Shown here in pieces: positions 25,606-34,123 of a stretch of 64,000 nucleotides of DNA. The notes beneath the pieces were generated by a model. It saw only the letters and a list, made by a program, of their open reading frames with translations, made no database searches and had not been told where the DNA came from. Position numbers and translations under genes: made by a program. Positions within the stretch are counted from its first letter, which is position 1; every line of letters begins with the position of its first letter. This DNA is from Tistrella bauzanensis (lineage in GTDB: Bacteria > Pseudomonadota > Alphaproteobacteria > Tistrellales > Tistrellaceae), in the NCBI RefSeq assembly GCF_014636235.1, contig NZ_BMDZ01000002.1, positions 97,385-161,384 on the forward strand. The letters are read 5' to 3'.

Positions 25606-26520
25606 TCAACGCGGCAGCATGCTTTGCGGGGTTTGATAGACCTCGGCGAAATAGCCGCGGAACAGCTTCATCGCCGGCGTCAGGTCCACTCCCTGGCGCC
25701 AGGCGAGGCCGACATTCATCGGCGGCACCTCTTCCGCCATCACCACGGTTTCGATGCGTTTGCCCTCCAACGACCACGGCCGATAGACCATGTCGGACAG
25801 GATCGAGATGCCCTGGCCATTGGCGACGGTCGAGCGCACGGCCTCGATCGACGAGGTACGCAGCCGGATATTCGGCTGGAGAGACGAGCGGTTCCAGTAT
25901 TTCAGGGCCGAATGTGCCGCTTCGTCCACTGTCAGCATGATATAAGGCTCGGCTGCGATATCGGCGAACCGGACCCGGCCGCCGCCGAGCAGTGGGTGGC
26001 CGGCGGGTAGCCACAGCCGCCGCTGGCTCGACATCAGGGTCTCGGTGACCAGTTCCGGATTGTTGACGTTCGACGTCAGCACCACCGCCATATCGAAGCG
26101 GTTGGTCACCAGCCCATCCTCGATCATCTCACGGCTGAGTTCATACAATTGAATGCGCAGATTGGGATAGCGACGCTCCAGTCGCTCAAGGTGCTGCGGC
26201 AGGAAATAGCCCAGCACGGTATAGCTGGCGGCCACCGACAGCGTCCCTGACAACTCGTCATCCGTCGTGCCGGGGTGCAGCGCTTCCTCGATACTGGCCA
26301 GAATCCGATAGCCGGCGGCCAGAAAGCGCCGCCCGGCATCGGTCAGTTCCATGCCATGGGCGGTGCGGTCGAACAGCCGGGTGCCGGTTTCCGCTTCCAG
26401 TTCCTTGATCGCCGAGGTGATGGCCGATTGCGAAATCGACAATTCCTTGGCGGCTCGCGATACCTGCCCCAGCGTGGCGGTGGCAACGAAGTACTTCACG
26501 TGACGGAAGTTCAGCGACAT
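25606..26520 (-). CDS. LysR-type regulator divergent from the pxp-like operon
   Basis: A 304-residue LysR regulator. The HTH reads ATLGQVSRAAKELSISQSAI, followed by IKELEAETGTRLFDRTAHG and a two-lobed effector domain (LSVAASYTVLGYFLPQHLERL, then DMAVVLTSNVNNPELV and VANGQGISILSDMVYRPW). AGAAGG lies 10 bases before the start and abuts one copy of a 16-bp repeat, so its own translation start lies against a likely operator. It faces the pxpA-like operon across about 265 bases, the classic layout for LysR activation of a divergent catabolic operon with the pathway substrate as ligand. Confidence 0.92.
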   Translation of the reverse strand: MSLNFRHVKYFVATATLGQVSRAAKELSISQSAITSAIKELEAETGTRLFDRTAHGMELTDAGRRFLAAGYRILASIEEALHPGTTDDELSGTLSVAASYTVLGYFLPQHLERLERRYPNLRIQLYELSREMIEDGLVTNRFDMAVVLTSNVNNPELVTETLMSSQRRLWLPAGHPLLGGGRVRFADIAAEPYIMLTVDEAAHSALKYWNRSSLQPNIRLRTSSIEAVRSTVANGQGISILSDMVYRPWSLEGKRIETVVMAEEVPPMNVGLAWRQGVDLTPAMKLFRGYFAEVYQTPQSMLPR

Positions 26521-26532
26521 CGGCCGGTGGCC

Positions 26533-26667
26533 TTCTGATTTTTCGATAGAGATGGGGCATGTTTTCCAATGAAATGGATAATCCGCCCTGTCATGATCCG
26601 ATCATAAGATGATGAGCGAAGGATTTGGAAGGCTGAAGCGCAGACAGTAATTTCTGATTTTTCGATA
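26533..26667. promoter_or_regulatory. Pair of perfect 16-bp direct repeats in the LysR/pxpA intergenic region
   Basis: TTCTGATTTTTCGATA occurs exactly at 26533-26548 and 26652-26667, 119 bp apart. One copy touches the LysR ribosome site and the other is about 120 bases upstream of the pxpA-like start. The region is AT-rich. Most likely these are binding sites for the LysR protein or another shared regulator. Confidence 0.65.
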
Positions 26668-26786
26668 ATATATCCTCAGAAAATAGAAATTGCGAAGATG
26701 ACAGACTCTCCCGCACGATATGTGAAGAAACCGGCGCTCACGACCGCATGCCATCGCGGCGGTTCGCCAGAACGGGAGAGAGACGC

Positions 26787-27575
26787 TTGGCAAACAGACT
26801 GGTCGATCTCAATTGTGATCTGGGTGAAAGCTTCGGCCACTGGACCATCAGCGAAGCATCGGACGACGTCCTGCTCGACCTGATCAGTTCGGCCAATGTC
26901 GCCACCGGGTTTCATGCCGGCGATCCCAATCTGATGGACAGGGTGGTCCGTCTGGCCGCCGAACGGGGCGTGGCGCTGGGTGCCCATCCGGGCTTCCGCG
27001 ACCTTCAGGGCTTCGGCCGCCGGGTGATCCAGGCCAAGCCCGACGAACTGGTCAACGACATCCTGTATCAACTGGGCGCGCTGCGCGAATTCGCCCGCCG
27101 TCACGGCGTGCGGTTACAGCATGTGAAACCCCATGGCGCGCTGTACATGGAGGTCGCCCGTGACGAAACCCTGTCACAGCTTCTGGTCGAGGCGTTGCTG
27201 AAGTCGAGCCCAGAGACCTATCTCTACTGCATGGGCGCATCGGTCACCTATGACATCGCCCGCCATGCCGGCCTCCCGGTGATCCGCGAATTCTATGCCG
27301 ATCGTGATTACGACCGGTCGGGCTCGATCGTCTTTGCCCGCCGCATGCGCGCGCTGGCCCCCGATGAGGTCGCGCGCAAATGCGTCCGTGCCTGCCTGGA
27401 AGGCAAGGTTCGCACCGTCGATGGCGACGATATCGAGATCGCCTTTGACTCGATCTGCTTCCATTCCGACACGCCCGGCGCGCTGAAGATCGGCACCACC
27501 CTGCGCGCCGCGCTGATCGATGCCGGCATCCGCATTGCAAACGCCGCCGAAGTGTCCGCCGTCCCCGCGGCCTGA
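26787..27575 (+). CDS. pxpA: LamB/YcsF family protein (5-oxoprolinase subunit A-like)
   Basis: Hydrolase-like protein of 262 residues from a TTG start preceded by GGGAGAG. Family motifs are strong: [12 protein letters not shown] at the N-terminus, then [29 protein letters not shown] and HVKPHGALY. PxpA opens the lactam ring of 5-oxoproline together with PxpBC using ATP. The segment [16 protein letters not shown] differs from the usual form, and the C-terminal [15 protein letters not shown] also departs a little, so substrate specificity may differ from 5-oxoproline. It is the first gene of an operon with BCCP, biotin carboxylase and pxpB/C-like genes. Confidence 0.85.
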   Translation: MANRLVDLNCDLGESFGHWTISEASDDVLLDLISSANVATGFHAGDPNLMDRVVRLAAERGVALGAHPGFRDLQGFGRRVIQAKPDELVNDILYQLGALREFARRHGVRLQHVKPHGALYMEVARDETLSQLLVEALLKSSPETYLYCMGASVTYDIARHAGLPVIREFYADRDYDRSGSIVFARRMRALAPDEVARKCVRACLEGKVRTVDGDDIEIAFDSICFHSDTPGALKIGTTLRAALIDAGIRIANAAEVSAVPAA

Positions 27576-27668
27576 TCGCACCAGCCCGCTGCCGCCTGCT
27601 CCGCTCCCCCGCGCCGACATCGAGTCACCGCCCCTGCCGACCTGACCCTCTCCAGAAGGACTATATCG

Positions 27669-27905
27669 ATGGCCGAAATCCGCTCACCGCTTCCCGGTAC
27701 GTTCTATCGCCGGCCCGCGCCGGACCAGCCGCCCTTCAAGTCCGACGGTGACACGGTGACACCCGGCGAGGTGATCGGTCTGATTGAGGTGATGAAGTCG
27801 TTCATCGAGGTGAAGTCCGAGATCGGCGGCACCATCACCCGCTTTCTGGCCGAAAACGAAACCCCGGTGATGGCAGGCGCCGTCCTGGCCGACGTCGAAG
27901 GCTGA
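27669..27905 (+). CDS. Biotin carboxyl carrier protein domain (stand-alone)
   Basis: A 78-residue protein that is essentially one biotinyl domain. The start codon has AGAAGGA upstream. The swinging-arm site is EVMKS with Lys43 as the biotinylated residue; the normal acetyl-CoA carboxylase carrier has EAMKM, so this is a divergent subtype. It begins with the domain itself (IRSPLPGTFYRRPAP) and lacks the long N-terminal linker of AccB. It lies 5 bases before the biotin carboxylase gene and is presumably its carrier in a dedicated carboxylase. Confidence 0.88.
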   Translation: MAEIRSPLPGTFYRRPAPDQPPFKSDGDTVTPGEVIGLIEVMKSFIEVKSEIGGTITRFLAENETPVMAGAVLADVEG

Positions 27906-27910
27906 GGCCG

Positions 27911-29341
27911 ATGGCGATCAAGCGGCTCTTCATCGCCAATCGCGGCGAGATCGCGGTCCGGATCGTGCGCGCCGCCAGTGCGCTGGGCATCGAGACGGTC
28001 CAGGCCCATTCCGAGGCCGATGCCGACATGCTGGCGGTGCGGCTGGCCGATCGGGCGGCGTGCATCGGGCCGGCACCGGCCAAGGCCTCTTACCTGAATG
28101 CCGCGGCCATCATTGCCGCTGCCCGGGAAACCGGCTGCGACGCCATCCATCCGGGCTATGGCTTCCTCGCCGAGAATGCCGCCTTCGCCGAGGCGGTCGA
28201 CGCCGCCGGCCTCGTCTTCGTAGGCCCCACGGCCGCAACCATCCGGATGATGGGCGACAAGGCCGCCGCCCGGGCGGCAGCCATTGCCGCCGGCGTGCCG
28301 GTCGTCCCGGGATCGGATGGCCGGCTTGCCGACACCGACGCCGCATTGGCCGCCGCCGAGGTGGTCGGCTATCCGGTGATGATCAAGGCTGCAGCCGGCG
28401 GTGGCGGGCGTGGTATCCGCATTGCCAATGATCCGGCCGAATTGCGCAAGCTGGCCCCGCAGGCGGCATCCGAAGCCGAGGCCGCCTTCGGCGACGGCGG
28501 GCTGTATCTGGAACGGGTGATCATCAACGCCCGCCATATCGAGGTTCAGATCCTGGGCGATGGCAGCCGCGCGGTGCATTGCTTCGAGCGCGAATGCTCG
28601 CTGCAGCGCCGCCGCCAGAAAGTGTGGGAGGAAGCGCCCGCCGCCTGCCTGGACGACGCCACCCGCGCGACACTGTGCGCCTCGGCCGTCGCCCTGGCCG
28701 AAAACGTCGGCTATCGCGGCGCCGGTACGCTGGAATATCTCTATGACGAGCCGTCCGGCCAGTTCTTCTTCATCGAGATGAACACCCGCATCCAGGTGGA
28801 GCATCCGGTGACCGAAATGGTAACCGGTATCGATCTGGTCGCGGAAATGATCCGCATCGCCGGCGGCGAACCGCTGAGCCTGGTCCAGGACGACATCCGG
28901 ATCAGCGGTCATGCGATCGAGGTGCGGATCAATGCCGAGGATCCGGCGAATAATTTCATGCCCTTCCCCGGCGTGGTCGGCCGGATGGAGATACCGGAGG
29001 CCCCCCATATCCGGTTCGACGGCATGATCTATGAAGGCTATCAGATCCCGCCCTTCTACGACTCGCTGCTGGCCAAGCTGATCGTGGGCGGGTCCGACCG
29101 GCTTCAGGCGATCGATAACCTGGCGGCAGCACTCGACGCGCTGGTGATCGAGGGGCTGAAGACCACCATCCCGCTGCACAAGGCGCTGGCCGCCGATCCT
29201 GTGATACGCGATGGCCAGGCCCATACCCGGTTCCTCGAAGCCTGGCTGGCCGACGGCAAGCTTGCCGCCCATTCCGCCATTGCCCAAACGCCCGCCACGG
29301 CCCAGCCGCCCGCCGCCGCCCACTCGCCCGCCGCCAGCTAG
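27911..29341 (+). CDS. Biotin carboxylase subunit (AccC-like)
   Basis: ATP-grasp enzyme that carboxylates biotin on its carrier with bicarbonate and ATP, 476 residues. The three family domains are present: N-terminal FIANRGEIAVRIVRAASALG, the ATP-grasp with KAAAGGGGRGIRIA, and the catalytic face FFFIEMNTRIQVEHPVTEM near residue 285-305. The biotin carboxylase C-terminal domain follows (FPGVVGRMEIPEAP). A 20-residue Ala/Pro tail is extra. Its place between a carrier gene and AHS1/AHS2-type genes argues that it does not serve fatty-acid synthesis but a dedicated split carboxylase, as in urea carboxylase. Confidence 0.92.
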   Translation: MAIKRLFIANRGEIAVRIVRAASALGIETVQAHSEADADMLAVRLADRAACIGPAPAKASYLNAAAIIAAARETGCDAIHPGYGFLAENAAFAEAVDAAGLVFVGPTAATIRMMGDKAAARAAAIAAGVPVVPGSDGRLADTDAALAAAEVVGYPVMIKAAAGGGGRGIRIANDPAELRKLAPQAASEAEAAFGDGGLYLERVIINARHIEVQILGDGSRAVHCFERECSLQRRRQKVWEEAPAACLDDATRATLCASAVALAENVGYRGAGTLEYLYDEPSGQFFFIEMNTRIQVEHPVTEMVTGIDLVAEMIRIAGGEPLSLVQDDIRISGHAIEVRINAEDPANNFMPFPGVVGRMEIPEAPHIRFDGMIYEGYQIPPFYDSLLAKLIVGGSDRLQAIDNLAAALDALVIEGLKTTIPLHKALAADPVIRDGQAHTRFLEAWLADGKLAAHSAIAQTPATAQPPAAAHSPAAS

Positions 29342-29350
29342 GAGGACCGG

Positions 29351-30226
29351 ATGAAGACGCGCTATTCCTTCGGAGGTGACGAGCACATTTTCGTCGAAAT
29401 GGACGAGGAAATGTCGCTCGACGCCTTCTTCAAGGCCCTCACCATGAGCAAGGCGGTCCGTGCCGCCGACATCGACGGTGTCACCGAGGTCTGCCCCGCC
29501 AATGCGAGCTTCCAGGTGAAGTTCGATCCCGACCGGATCAGCCCGGAGGAGATGCTGGCGCGGCTGAAGGCGTTTGAGGACGAAGCCGGGACCGCGACCA
29601 AACGGCTCGACACCAGGATCATCGAGATCCCGGTCTATTATCAGGATCCCTGGACCCACGAGACCCTGATGCGCTTCCGCGAGCGCCATCAGGATCCAAG
29701 CGGCACCGATCTGGATTATGCCGCCCGCATCAACGGTTTCGACAGCGCCGCCGAGTTCATCACCGCCCATCATTCGGCGCCCTGGTTCGTGTCGATGGTC
29801 GGTTTCGTCGCCGGGCTGCCCTTCCTGTACCAGCTGGTCGACCGCGACCGGCAGTTGCAGGTGCCGAAATATCTGCGGCCGCGCACCGATACCCCCAAGC
29901 ACACGGTCGGCTATGGCGGCTGCTTCTCGTGCATCTATTCGGTGCGGGGTGCCGGCGGCTATCAGATGTTCGGCATCACCCCGATGCCGATCTACGACCC
30001 GGAACAGTCGGTGTCGTATCTGAAGGACTTCATGGTGTTCTTCCGCCCCGGCGACATCGTGAAGTGGAAACCGATCGACCGGGCCGAATTCGACCGGATC
30101 ACCGCCGAGGTCGCGGCCAACCGCTACAGCCCCCGCATCCGCGAGGTCTCGTTCGATCTCGACGATTTCAAAGCGGATATCGACGGCACCAATGCGCGGC
30201 TGATGGAGGCTCTCCATGGCGATTAA
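29351..30226 (+). CDS. PxpB/KipI-like (AHS1) carboxyltransferase-domain protein
   Basis: Allophanate hydrolase subunit 1 (AHS1/KipI) family, 291 residues against about 220 for PxpB. Shared features include RYSFGGDEHIFVEMDEEM, VTEVCPANASFQVKFDP, HSAPWFVSMVGFVAGLPFLY and FFRPGDIVKWKPI. The loop normally like GIAGGQTGIYP is GYGGCFSCIYS (residues 187-197), and a 50-residue C-terminal extension follows. AHS1 forms half of the carboxyltransferase domain in urea carboxylase and half of the PxpBC complex in 5-oxoprolinase. Together with BCCP and biotin carboxylase upstream, the first role fits this locus better. The 3' end overlaps pxpC by 11 bases. Confidence 0.82.
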   Translation: MKTRYSFGGDEHIFVEMDEEMSLDAFFKALTMSKAVRAADIDGVTEVCPANASFQVKFDPDRISPEEMLARLKAFEDEAGTATKRLDTRIIEIPVYYQDPWTHETLMRFRERHQDPSGTDLDYAARINGFDSAAEFITAHHSAPWFVSMVGFVAGLPFLYQLVDRDRQLQVPKYLRPRTDTPKHTVGYGGCFSCIYSVRGAGGYQMFGITPMPIYDPEQSVSYLKDFMVFFRPGDIVKWKPIDRAEFDRITAEVAANRYSPRIREVSFDLDDFKADIDGTNARLMEALHGD

Positions 30227-31187
30227 GGTTCTCAACCCCGGCCTTGCCACCACCGTGCAGGACCAGGGCCGCCCCGGCTATTTCCATCTGGGGATTCCGG
30301 TATCGGGGGCGATGGACAGCTATGCGCTGACCGCCGCCAACCTGCTGGTCGGCAATCCGGCGACCGCCGCCGGGCTGGAGGCGGTGTTCCTGGGGCCGCA
30401 ACTGGAATTCCAGCGCGACGCGACTGTTGCGATCACCGGCGCCGATCTGCCGCCGAAACTGGATGGCGAGCCCCGCCCCGGCTGGACCGCCTTCAAGGTG
30501 CGGGCCGGTCAGGTGCTGTCCTTCGACTATCTGAAATCCGGTGCCCGCGCCTATATCGCGGTCTCGGGCGGCATCGATACACCCCTGGCCCTGGGCAGCC
30601 GGTCGACCTATGCCCTCGGTGCTCTGGGCGGCATGCATGGCCGCGCGATCGCCGCCGGCGACCTGCTGCCGATGGGTGATGGCCCCGGTGCCGATGACGG
30701 CCGCAGCGTGGCGCCCACCCTGCGCCGCATGCCCGGCAATCCGGCCGAACTCCGCGTGCTGCCGGGCCTGTACTGGCGCCTGATCACCGAACAGGCCGGC
30801 CGCAACTTCTTCGACGACGAATGGAAGGTGGCACCTGAAGCCGACCGCATCGGCTATCGCTTCCGCGGTGGCCGGCCGTTCAGTTTCGAGCCGCGCGAAC
30901 AGCCCTTCGGCGCCGGCTCCGACCCGTCGAACATCGTCGATGGCTGCTATCAATATGGCTCGATTCAGGTGCCGGGCGGGTCCGAACCCATCGTGCTGCA
31001 CCGCGATGCCGTCTCGGGCGGCGGCTATTTCACCCTGGGCGCGGTGATCTCGGCCGATATGGATCTGGTCGGGCAGTTGCAGCCGCACACCCCCACCCGC
31101 TTCGTGAAGGTCGACATGCAGGCGGCGCTTGCCGCCCGCAAGGAGCGGGCGGCGCAGATCGCCCGGCTCCACGACGCCCTGAGTTGA
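30216..31187 (+). CDS. PxpC/KipA-like (AHS2) carboxyltransferase-domain protein
   Basis: AHS2/KipA family, 323 residues, the usual length. The N-terminal PGLATTVQDQGRPGYFHLG and IPVSGAMDSYAL are diagnostic, followed by AYIAVSGGIDTPLALGSRST, LRVLPGLYWRL and QVPGGSEPIVLHRDAVSGGG. With the preceding AHS1 protein, with which it overlaps, it should form the heterodimeric carboxyltransferase/hydrolase core. In urea carboxylase both domains sit in one chain with biotin carboxylase and BCCP; here they are separate genes. The stop codon lies in a 17-bp triple tandem repeat. Confidence 0.88.
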   Translation: MAIKVLNPGLATTVQDQGRPGYFHLGIPVSGAMDSYALTAANLLVGNPATAAGLEAVFLGPQLEFQRDATVAITGADLPPKLDGEPRPGWTAFKVRAGQVLSFDYLKSGARAYIAVSGGIDTPLALGSRSTYALGALGGMHGRAIAAGDLLPMGDGPGADDGRSVAPTLRRMPGNPAELRVLPGLYWRLITEQAGRNFFDDEWKVAPEADRIGYRFRGGRPFSFEPREQPFGAGSDPSNIVDGCYQYGSIQVPGGSEPIVLHRDAVSGGGYFTLGAVISADMDLVGQLQPHTPTRFVKVDMQAALAARKERAAQIARLHDALS

Positions 31188-31226
31188 CCCCCGCCCTGAG
31201 CTGACCAACGGCCTGAGTTGACCCCC
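31176..31226 (+). repeat. 17-bp triple tandem repeat spanning the pxpC stop codon
   Basis: Three 17-base units at 31176-31192, 31193-31209 and 31210-31226, built on GCCCTGAGTTGACCCCC. The first includes the stop codon; the second and third differ by a few bases. A strong hairpin follows 6 bases later. Confidence 0.85.
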
Positions 31227-31232
31227 GCATAC

Positions 31233-31266
31233 CTGCATCCGGACGTGGGAGAGCGTCCGGATGCAG
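31233..31266 (+). terminator. Hairpin terminator-like structure after pxpC
   Basis: Perfect 13-bp stem (arm CTGCATCCGGACG at 31233-31245, pairing with 31254-31266) and 8-base loop, without a T-run. It may end the carboxylase transcript partially, or separate it from the ABC importer genes that follow in the same direction. Confidence 0.6.
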
Positions 31267-31362
31267 CCCTCACCGCCAAGGCCTGAGCAGGAAAACCTGC
31301 CGAAAACAAGAACAAACACGCAACAACGTGAACGCACAAGACGACATCAGAGGCTCCATGTC

Positions 31363-32442
31363 ATGAAAAAGCTCGCGATCGCACTCATGGCCGGCACGCT
31401 GTTTGCCGGCATCGCCCAGTCGTCCGGGTCCGCCCGGGCCGCCGACTGGTTTCCCTATCCCGCGGCGGAGATCACGCCTGCCTTCGCGGCCGACGGCACC
31501 TCGGCGGATGTCGATTACGTGCCGCTCGACAAGGCGTCCCAGCCCTGGAACATCTGCGTCTCGTTCCCGCATATGAAGGACGCCTACTGGCTGGGCGTCG
31601 ATTACGGCGTGGCCGAGGAAGCCCGCCGGCTGGGCGTGAAGATGAACGTGGTCGAGGCCGGCGGCTATACCGAGCTTGCCAAGCAGATCAGCCAGATCGA
31701 GGATTGCGTCGCCGCCGGCGCGCAGGCGGTGGTGATCGGTGCCATCTCGTTCGACGGCCTGAACAATCTGGTCGGCGAGCTGGCCGCGAAGAACATCCCC
31801 GTGGTCGACGTGATCAATGGCATTTCCTCGCCCAAGCTGGCGGCGAAGTCGCTGGTGTCGTTCTACACCATGGGCAACGAGACCGGCCGCTATCTGGCGG
31901 CCAAGCACCCCGCCGGATCGGACCCGGTGAAGGTGGGCTGGTTCCCCGGGCCGGCGGGCGCCGGCTGGGTGGAAGCGGCCCATAAGGGGTTCATGGAGGC
32001 CGTGAAGGGCTCGGCGGTCGAGGTGCTGGAGCCGCGTTATGGCGACACCGGCAAGGAAGCCCAGCTCCGGCTGGTTGAAGACGTGCTTCAGGCAACGCCG
32101 GATGTCGCTTATATCGCCGGCACCGCCGTCACCGCCGAAGCGGCCCAGGGCCTGCTGCGCGAACGCGGTCTGACCGACAAGGTCGGCATCCTGGCGTTCT
32201 ATATGACGCCGGGCGTGTATCAGGGCATCAAGCGCGGCTTCATCGAGGCGGCGCCGGCCGACAGCATGGTCATTCAGGGCCGGATCGCCATCGATCAGGC
32301 GGTGCGGGTTCTGGAAGGCAAGGATTACGTCAAGCATGTCGGCCCGAAGATCTTCGTGGTCGACCAGAAGACCATCGGCGATGTGGCGCGCGAGAGCATT
32401 CTGCCGCCCGAAAACTTCAGCCCGGTCTTCAGCGTGAACTGA
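31363..32442 (+). CDS. TorT-like periplasmic sugar-binding-type protein
   Basis: Periplasmic ligand-binding protein of the ribose/galactose type (Peripla_BP_4), 359 residues. A signal peptide covers the first 28 or so residues from MKKLAIALMAGTLF and is cut near SARAADW. The fold is seen in WNICVSFPHMKDAYWLGVDYGV, VEAGGYTELAKQISQIEDCV and AAGAQAVVIGAISFDGLNN. Overall it recalls TorT, the TMAO-sensing protein, but the next two genes encode a sugar-type ABC ATPase and permease, so it most likely delivers ligand to that importer. The ligand may be the substrate of the carboxylase operon just upstream. Confidence 0.85.
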   Translation: MKKLAIALMAGTLFAGIAQSSGSARAADWFPYPAAEITPAFAADGTSADVDYVPLDKASQPWNICVSFPHMKDAYWLGVDYGVAEEARRLGVKMNVVEAGGYTELAKQISQIEDCVAAGAQAVVIGAISFDGLNNLVGELAAKNIPVVDVINGISSPKLAAKSLVSFYTMGNETGRYLAAKHPAGSDPVKVGWFPGPAGAGWVEAAHKGFMEAVKGSAVEVLEPRYGDTGKEAQLRLVEDVLQATPDVAYIAGTAVTAEAAQGLLRERGLTDKVGILAFYMTPGVYQGIKRGFIEAAPADSMVIQGRIAIDQAVRVLEGKDYVKHVGPKIFVVDQKTIGDVARESILPPENFSPVFSVN

Positions 32443-32447
32443 GGCAC

Positions 32448-32470
32448 GGCACCGGTTCCATGCCGGTGCC
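32448..32470 (+). promoter_or_regulatory. Intercistronic hairpin 1 after binding-protein gene
   Basis: An 8-bp stem GGCACCGG/CCGGTGCC (32448-32455 with 32463-32470) with a 7-base loop, 5 bases after the binding-protein stop codon. Its position suggests mRNA stabilisation or partial termination between the binding protein and the membrane components. Confidence 0.5.
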
Positions 32471-32489
32471 TCGCCGTCAGACCGGCACA

Positions 32490-32523
32490 GGCCGCCGGGG
32501 TTCAAGCCCCCGGCCCGGCGGCC
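32490..32523 (+). promoter_or_regulatory. Intercistronic hairpin 2 before the ATPase gene
   Basis: A 9-bp stem GGCCGCCGG/CCGGCGGCC (32490-32498 with 32515-32523), with further internal G:C pairing, lies 60 bases before the ATPase start. With hairpin 1 it gives two consecutive structures in a 140-base gap. Confidence 0.5.
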
Positions 32524-32584
32524 CGCCGGCCGACCTGCCACGTCCCCCCGCTGGACATGTTCACACGCAGGCAAGCCCGAGGCC

Positions 32585-34123
32585 ATGAGCCAGACACTGA
32601 TCGAAACCCGCGCGCTGACCAGGCGCTATCCGGGTGTCGTGGCGCTGAACGCGGTCGATTTCGACCTGAGGCGCGGCGAAGTCCATGTGCTGTTCGGCGA
32701 GAATGGCGCCGGAAAGTCCACCCTGATCTCGATGCTGGCGGGCGCATCGACACCCAGTGACGGCCAGATCCTGATGCATGGCCGGCCGGTCACCTTCCAG
32801 TCGGTGGCCGACGCCCGCGCCGCCGGCATTTCAGCGGTGTTCCAGGAATTCTCGCTGGTGCCCACCCTGACCGTGGCCGAGAACCTGTTTCTGGGCAACG
32901 AGCCGCGCAAGGGACCGTTCGTCGATCGCGCCGCCATGCGCCGCGGCGCCGAGGCGCTGTTCGCACGCCTGGATTTCCGGATAGATCCGCGCCGCCGGGT
33001 GTCGGAGCTCAGCCGCGCCGAACAGCAGATGGTCGAGATCGCCAAGGCCCTGCATGGCGATGTCGCCATGCTGATCCTCGACGAACCCACGGCATCGCTG
33101 ACCGATCGTGAGGTCGATCATCTGTTCGCCGTGGTCGGCGCCATGAAGGCACAGGGCGTCGGCATCATCTATATCTCGCACCGCATCCAGGAATTCGCCC
33201 GGATCGCCGATCGCATCACCGTGCTGCGTGACGGCGCAAAAATCGACACGGTCACCATGGCCGGTACCAGCGAGGCAAAGCTGGTGGAGATGATGGCCGG
33301 CCGCGCGATCACCGAAATCTATCCCGCCATTGCCCATTCGCCCGGGCTGTCGGTGCTGACTGTCCGCGATCTGGCGGCCTGGGGCGTGCATGGCGTGGAT
33401 ATCGACATCCGCCCCGGCGAAGTCCTGGGCGTCGCCGGGCTGGTCGGCTCGGGCAAGTCGCGCGCCTTCAGGGCGATGATGGGCCTGTTGCCAATCGCGC
33501 GCGGCCGGGTCATTCGCCATGATCCGGCACCCGATGCTGGCGCGGCGACGGCCCTGGATCTGACCGGCGCCAGCACCCGCCAGATGATGCAGGCGGGGGT
33601 CTATTACCTGCCGCCCGACCGCAAGACCGAAGGCCTGCAGATGGCCTTCACCGTTCGAGACAATCTGGTCCAGGGCATCATGCCGGCCATGGCCAGCCGG
33701 GGTGGGCTGCTGCCCTGGCGCCGCATCCGCGCCCATACCGAAGAGGTGGCGACCCGTGTGGAGCTGCCGGTGGCCTATCGTGGCCGGCTGGCCGCGCAGC
33801 TTTCGGGCGGCAATCAGCAGAAAACCCTGTTCGGGCGCGGGCTTGGCCAGGATTACGACATCTATATCTTCGACGAGCCCACGGTCGGTGTCGACATGGG
33901 GGCCAGGGCCGCGATCTACCGGCTGATCCGCGATCTGGCCGAGGCCGGCAAGGCGGTGGTGGTGATTTCGTCGGACCTGCCCGAAGCCATGAACCTCGCC
34001 CACCGGCTGGTGGTGTTCTCTCGCGGGAAGATCGCGGCCGAACTCGACCGCGCGGACATCAACGAAGCGGCCGTCCTGGCCCATTTCTTCGCGGAAGACG
34101 CGGAAGAGGAGATCGGTGCATGA
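32585..34123 (+). CDS. Ribose-type ABC transporter ATP-binding protein (two ATPase domains)
   Basis: RbsA/MglA-type ATPase, 512 residues with two tandem ABC domains. Domain 1 has Walker A GENGAGKST, signature ELSRAEQQM and Walker B MLILDEPTASL. Domain 2 keeps a Walker A-like GLVGSGKSRAF, signature LSGGNQQKTLFGRGL and IYIFDEPTVGVDMGAR. In this family the second site is usually degenerate, and here it has GSGKS, as relatives often do. It overlaps the permease gene by 4 bases (ATGA) and energises import of the ligand bound by the TorT-like protein. Confidence 0.93.
   Translation: MSQTLIETRALTRRYPGVVALNAVDFDLRRGEVHVLFGENGAGKSTLISMLAGASTPSDGQILMHGRPVTFQSVADARAAGISAVFQEFSLVPTLTVAENLFLGNEPRKGPFVDRAAMRRGAEALFARLDFRIDPRRRVSELSRAEQQMVEIAKALHGDVAMLILDEPTASLTDREVDHLFAVVGAMKAQGVGIIYISHRIQEFARIADRITVLRDGAKIDTVTMAGTSEAKLVEMMAGRAITEIYPAIAHSPGLSVLTVRDLAAWGVHGVDIDIRPGEVLGVAGLVGSGKSRAFRAMMGLLPIARGRVIRHDPAPDAGAATALDLTGASTRQMMQAGVYYLPPDRKTEGLQMAFTVRDNLVQGIMPAMASRGGLLPWRRIRAHTEEVATRVELPVAYRGRLAAQLSGGNQQKTLFGRGLGQDYDIYIFDEPTVGVDMGARAAIYRLIRDLAEAGKAVVVISSDLPEAMNLAHRLVVFSRGKIAAELDRADINEAAVLAHFFAEDAEEEIGA

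Noticed and set aside
27704..30253. A long minus-strand open frame opposite the pxp-like operon
   Set aside because: Same reasoning; the plus-strand genes have clear family motifs and ribosome sites.
32490..32523. A tRNA-like GGTTCAA stretch near 32500
   Set aside because: It is the loop of a simple GC-rich hairpin; no cloverleaf arms can be drawn.
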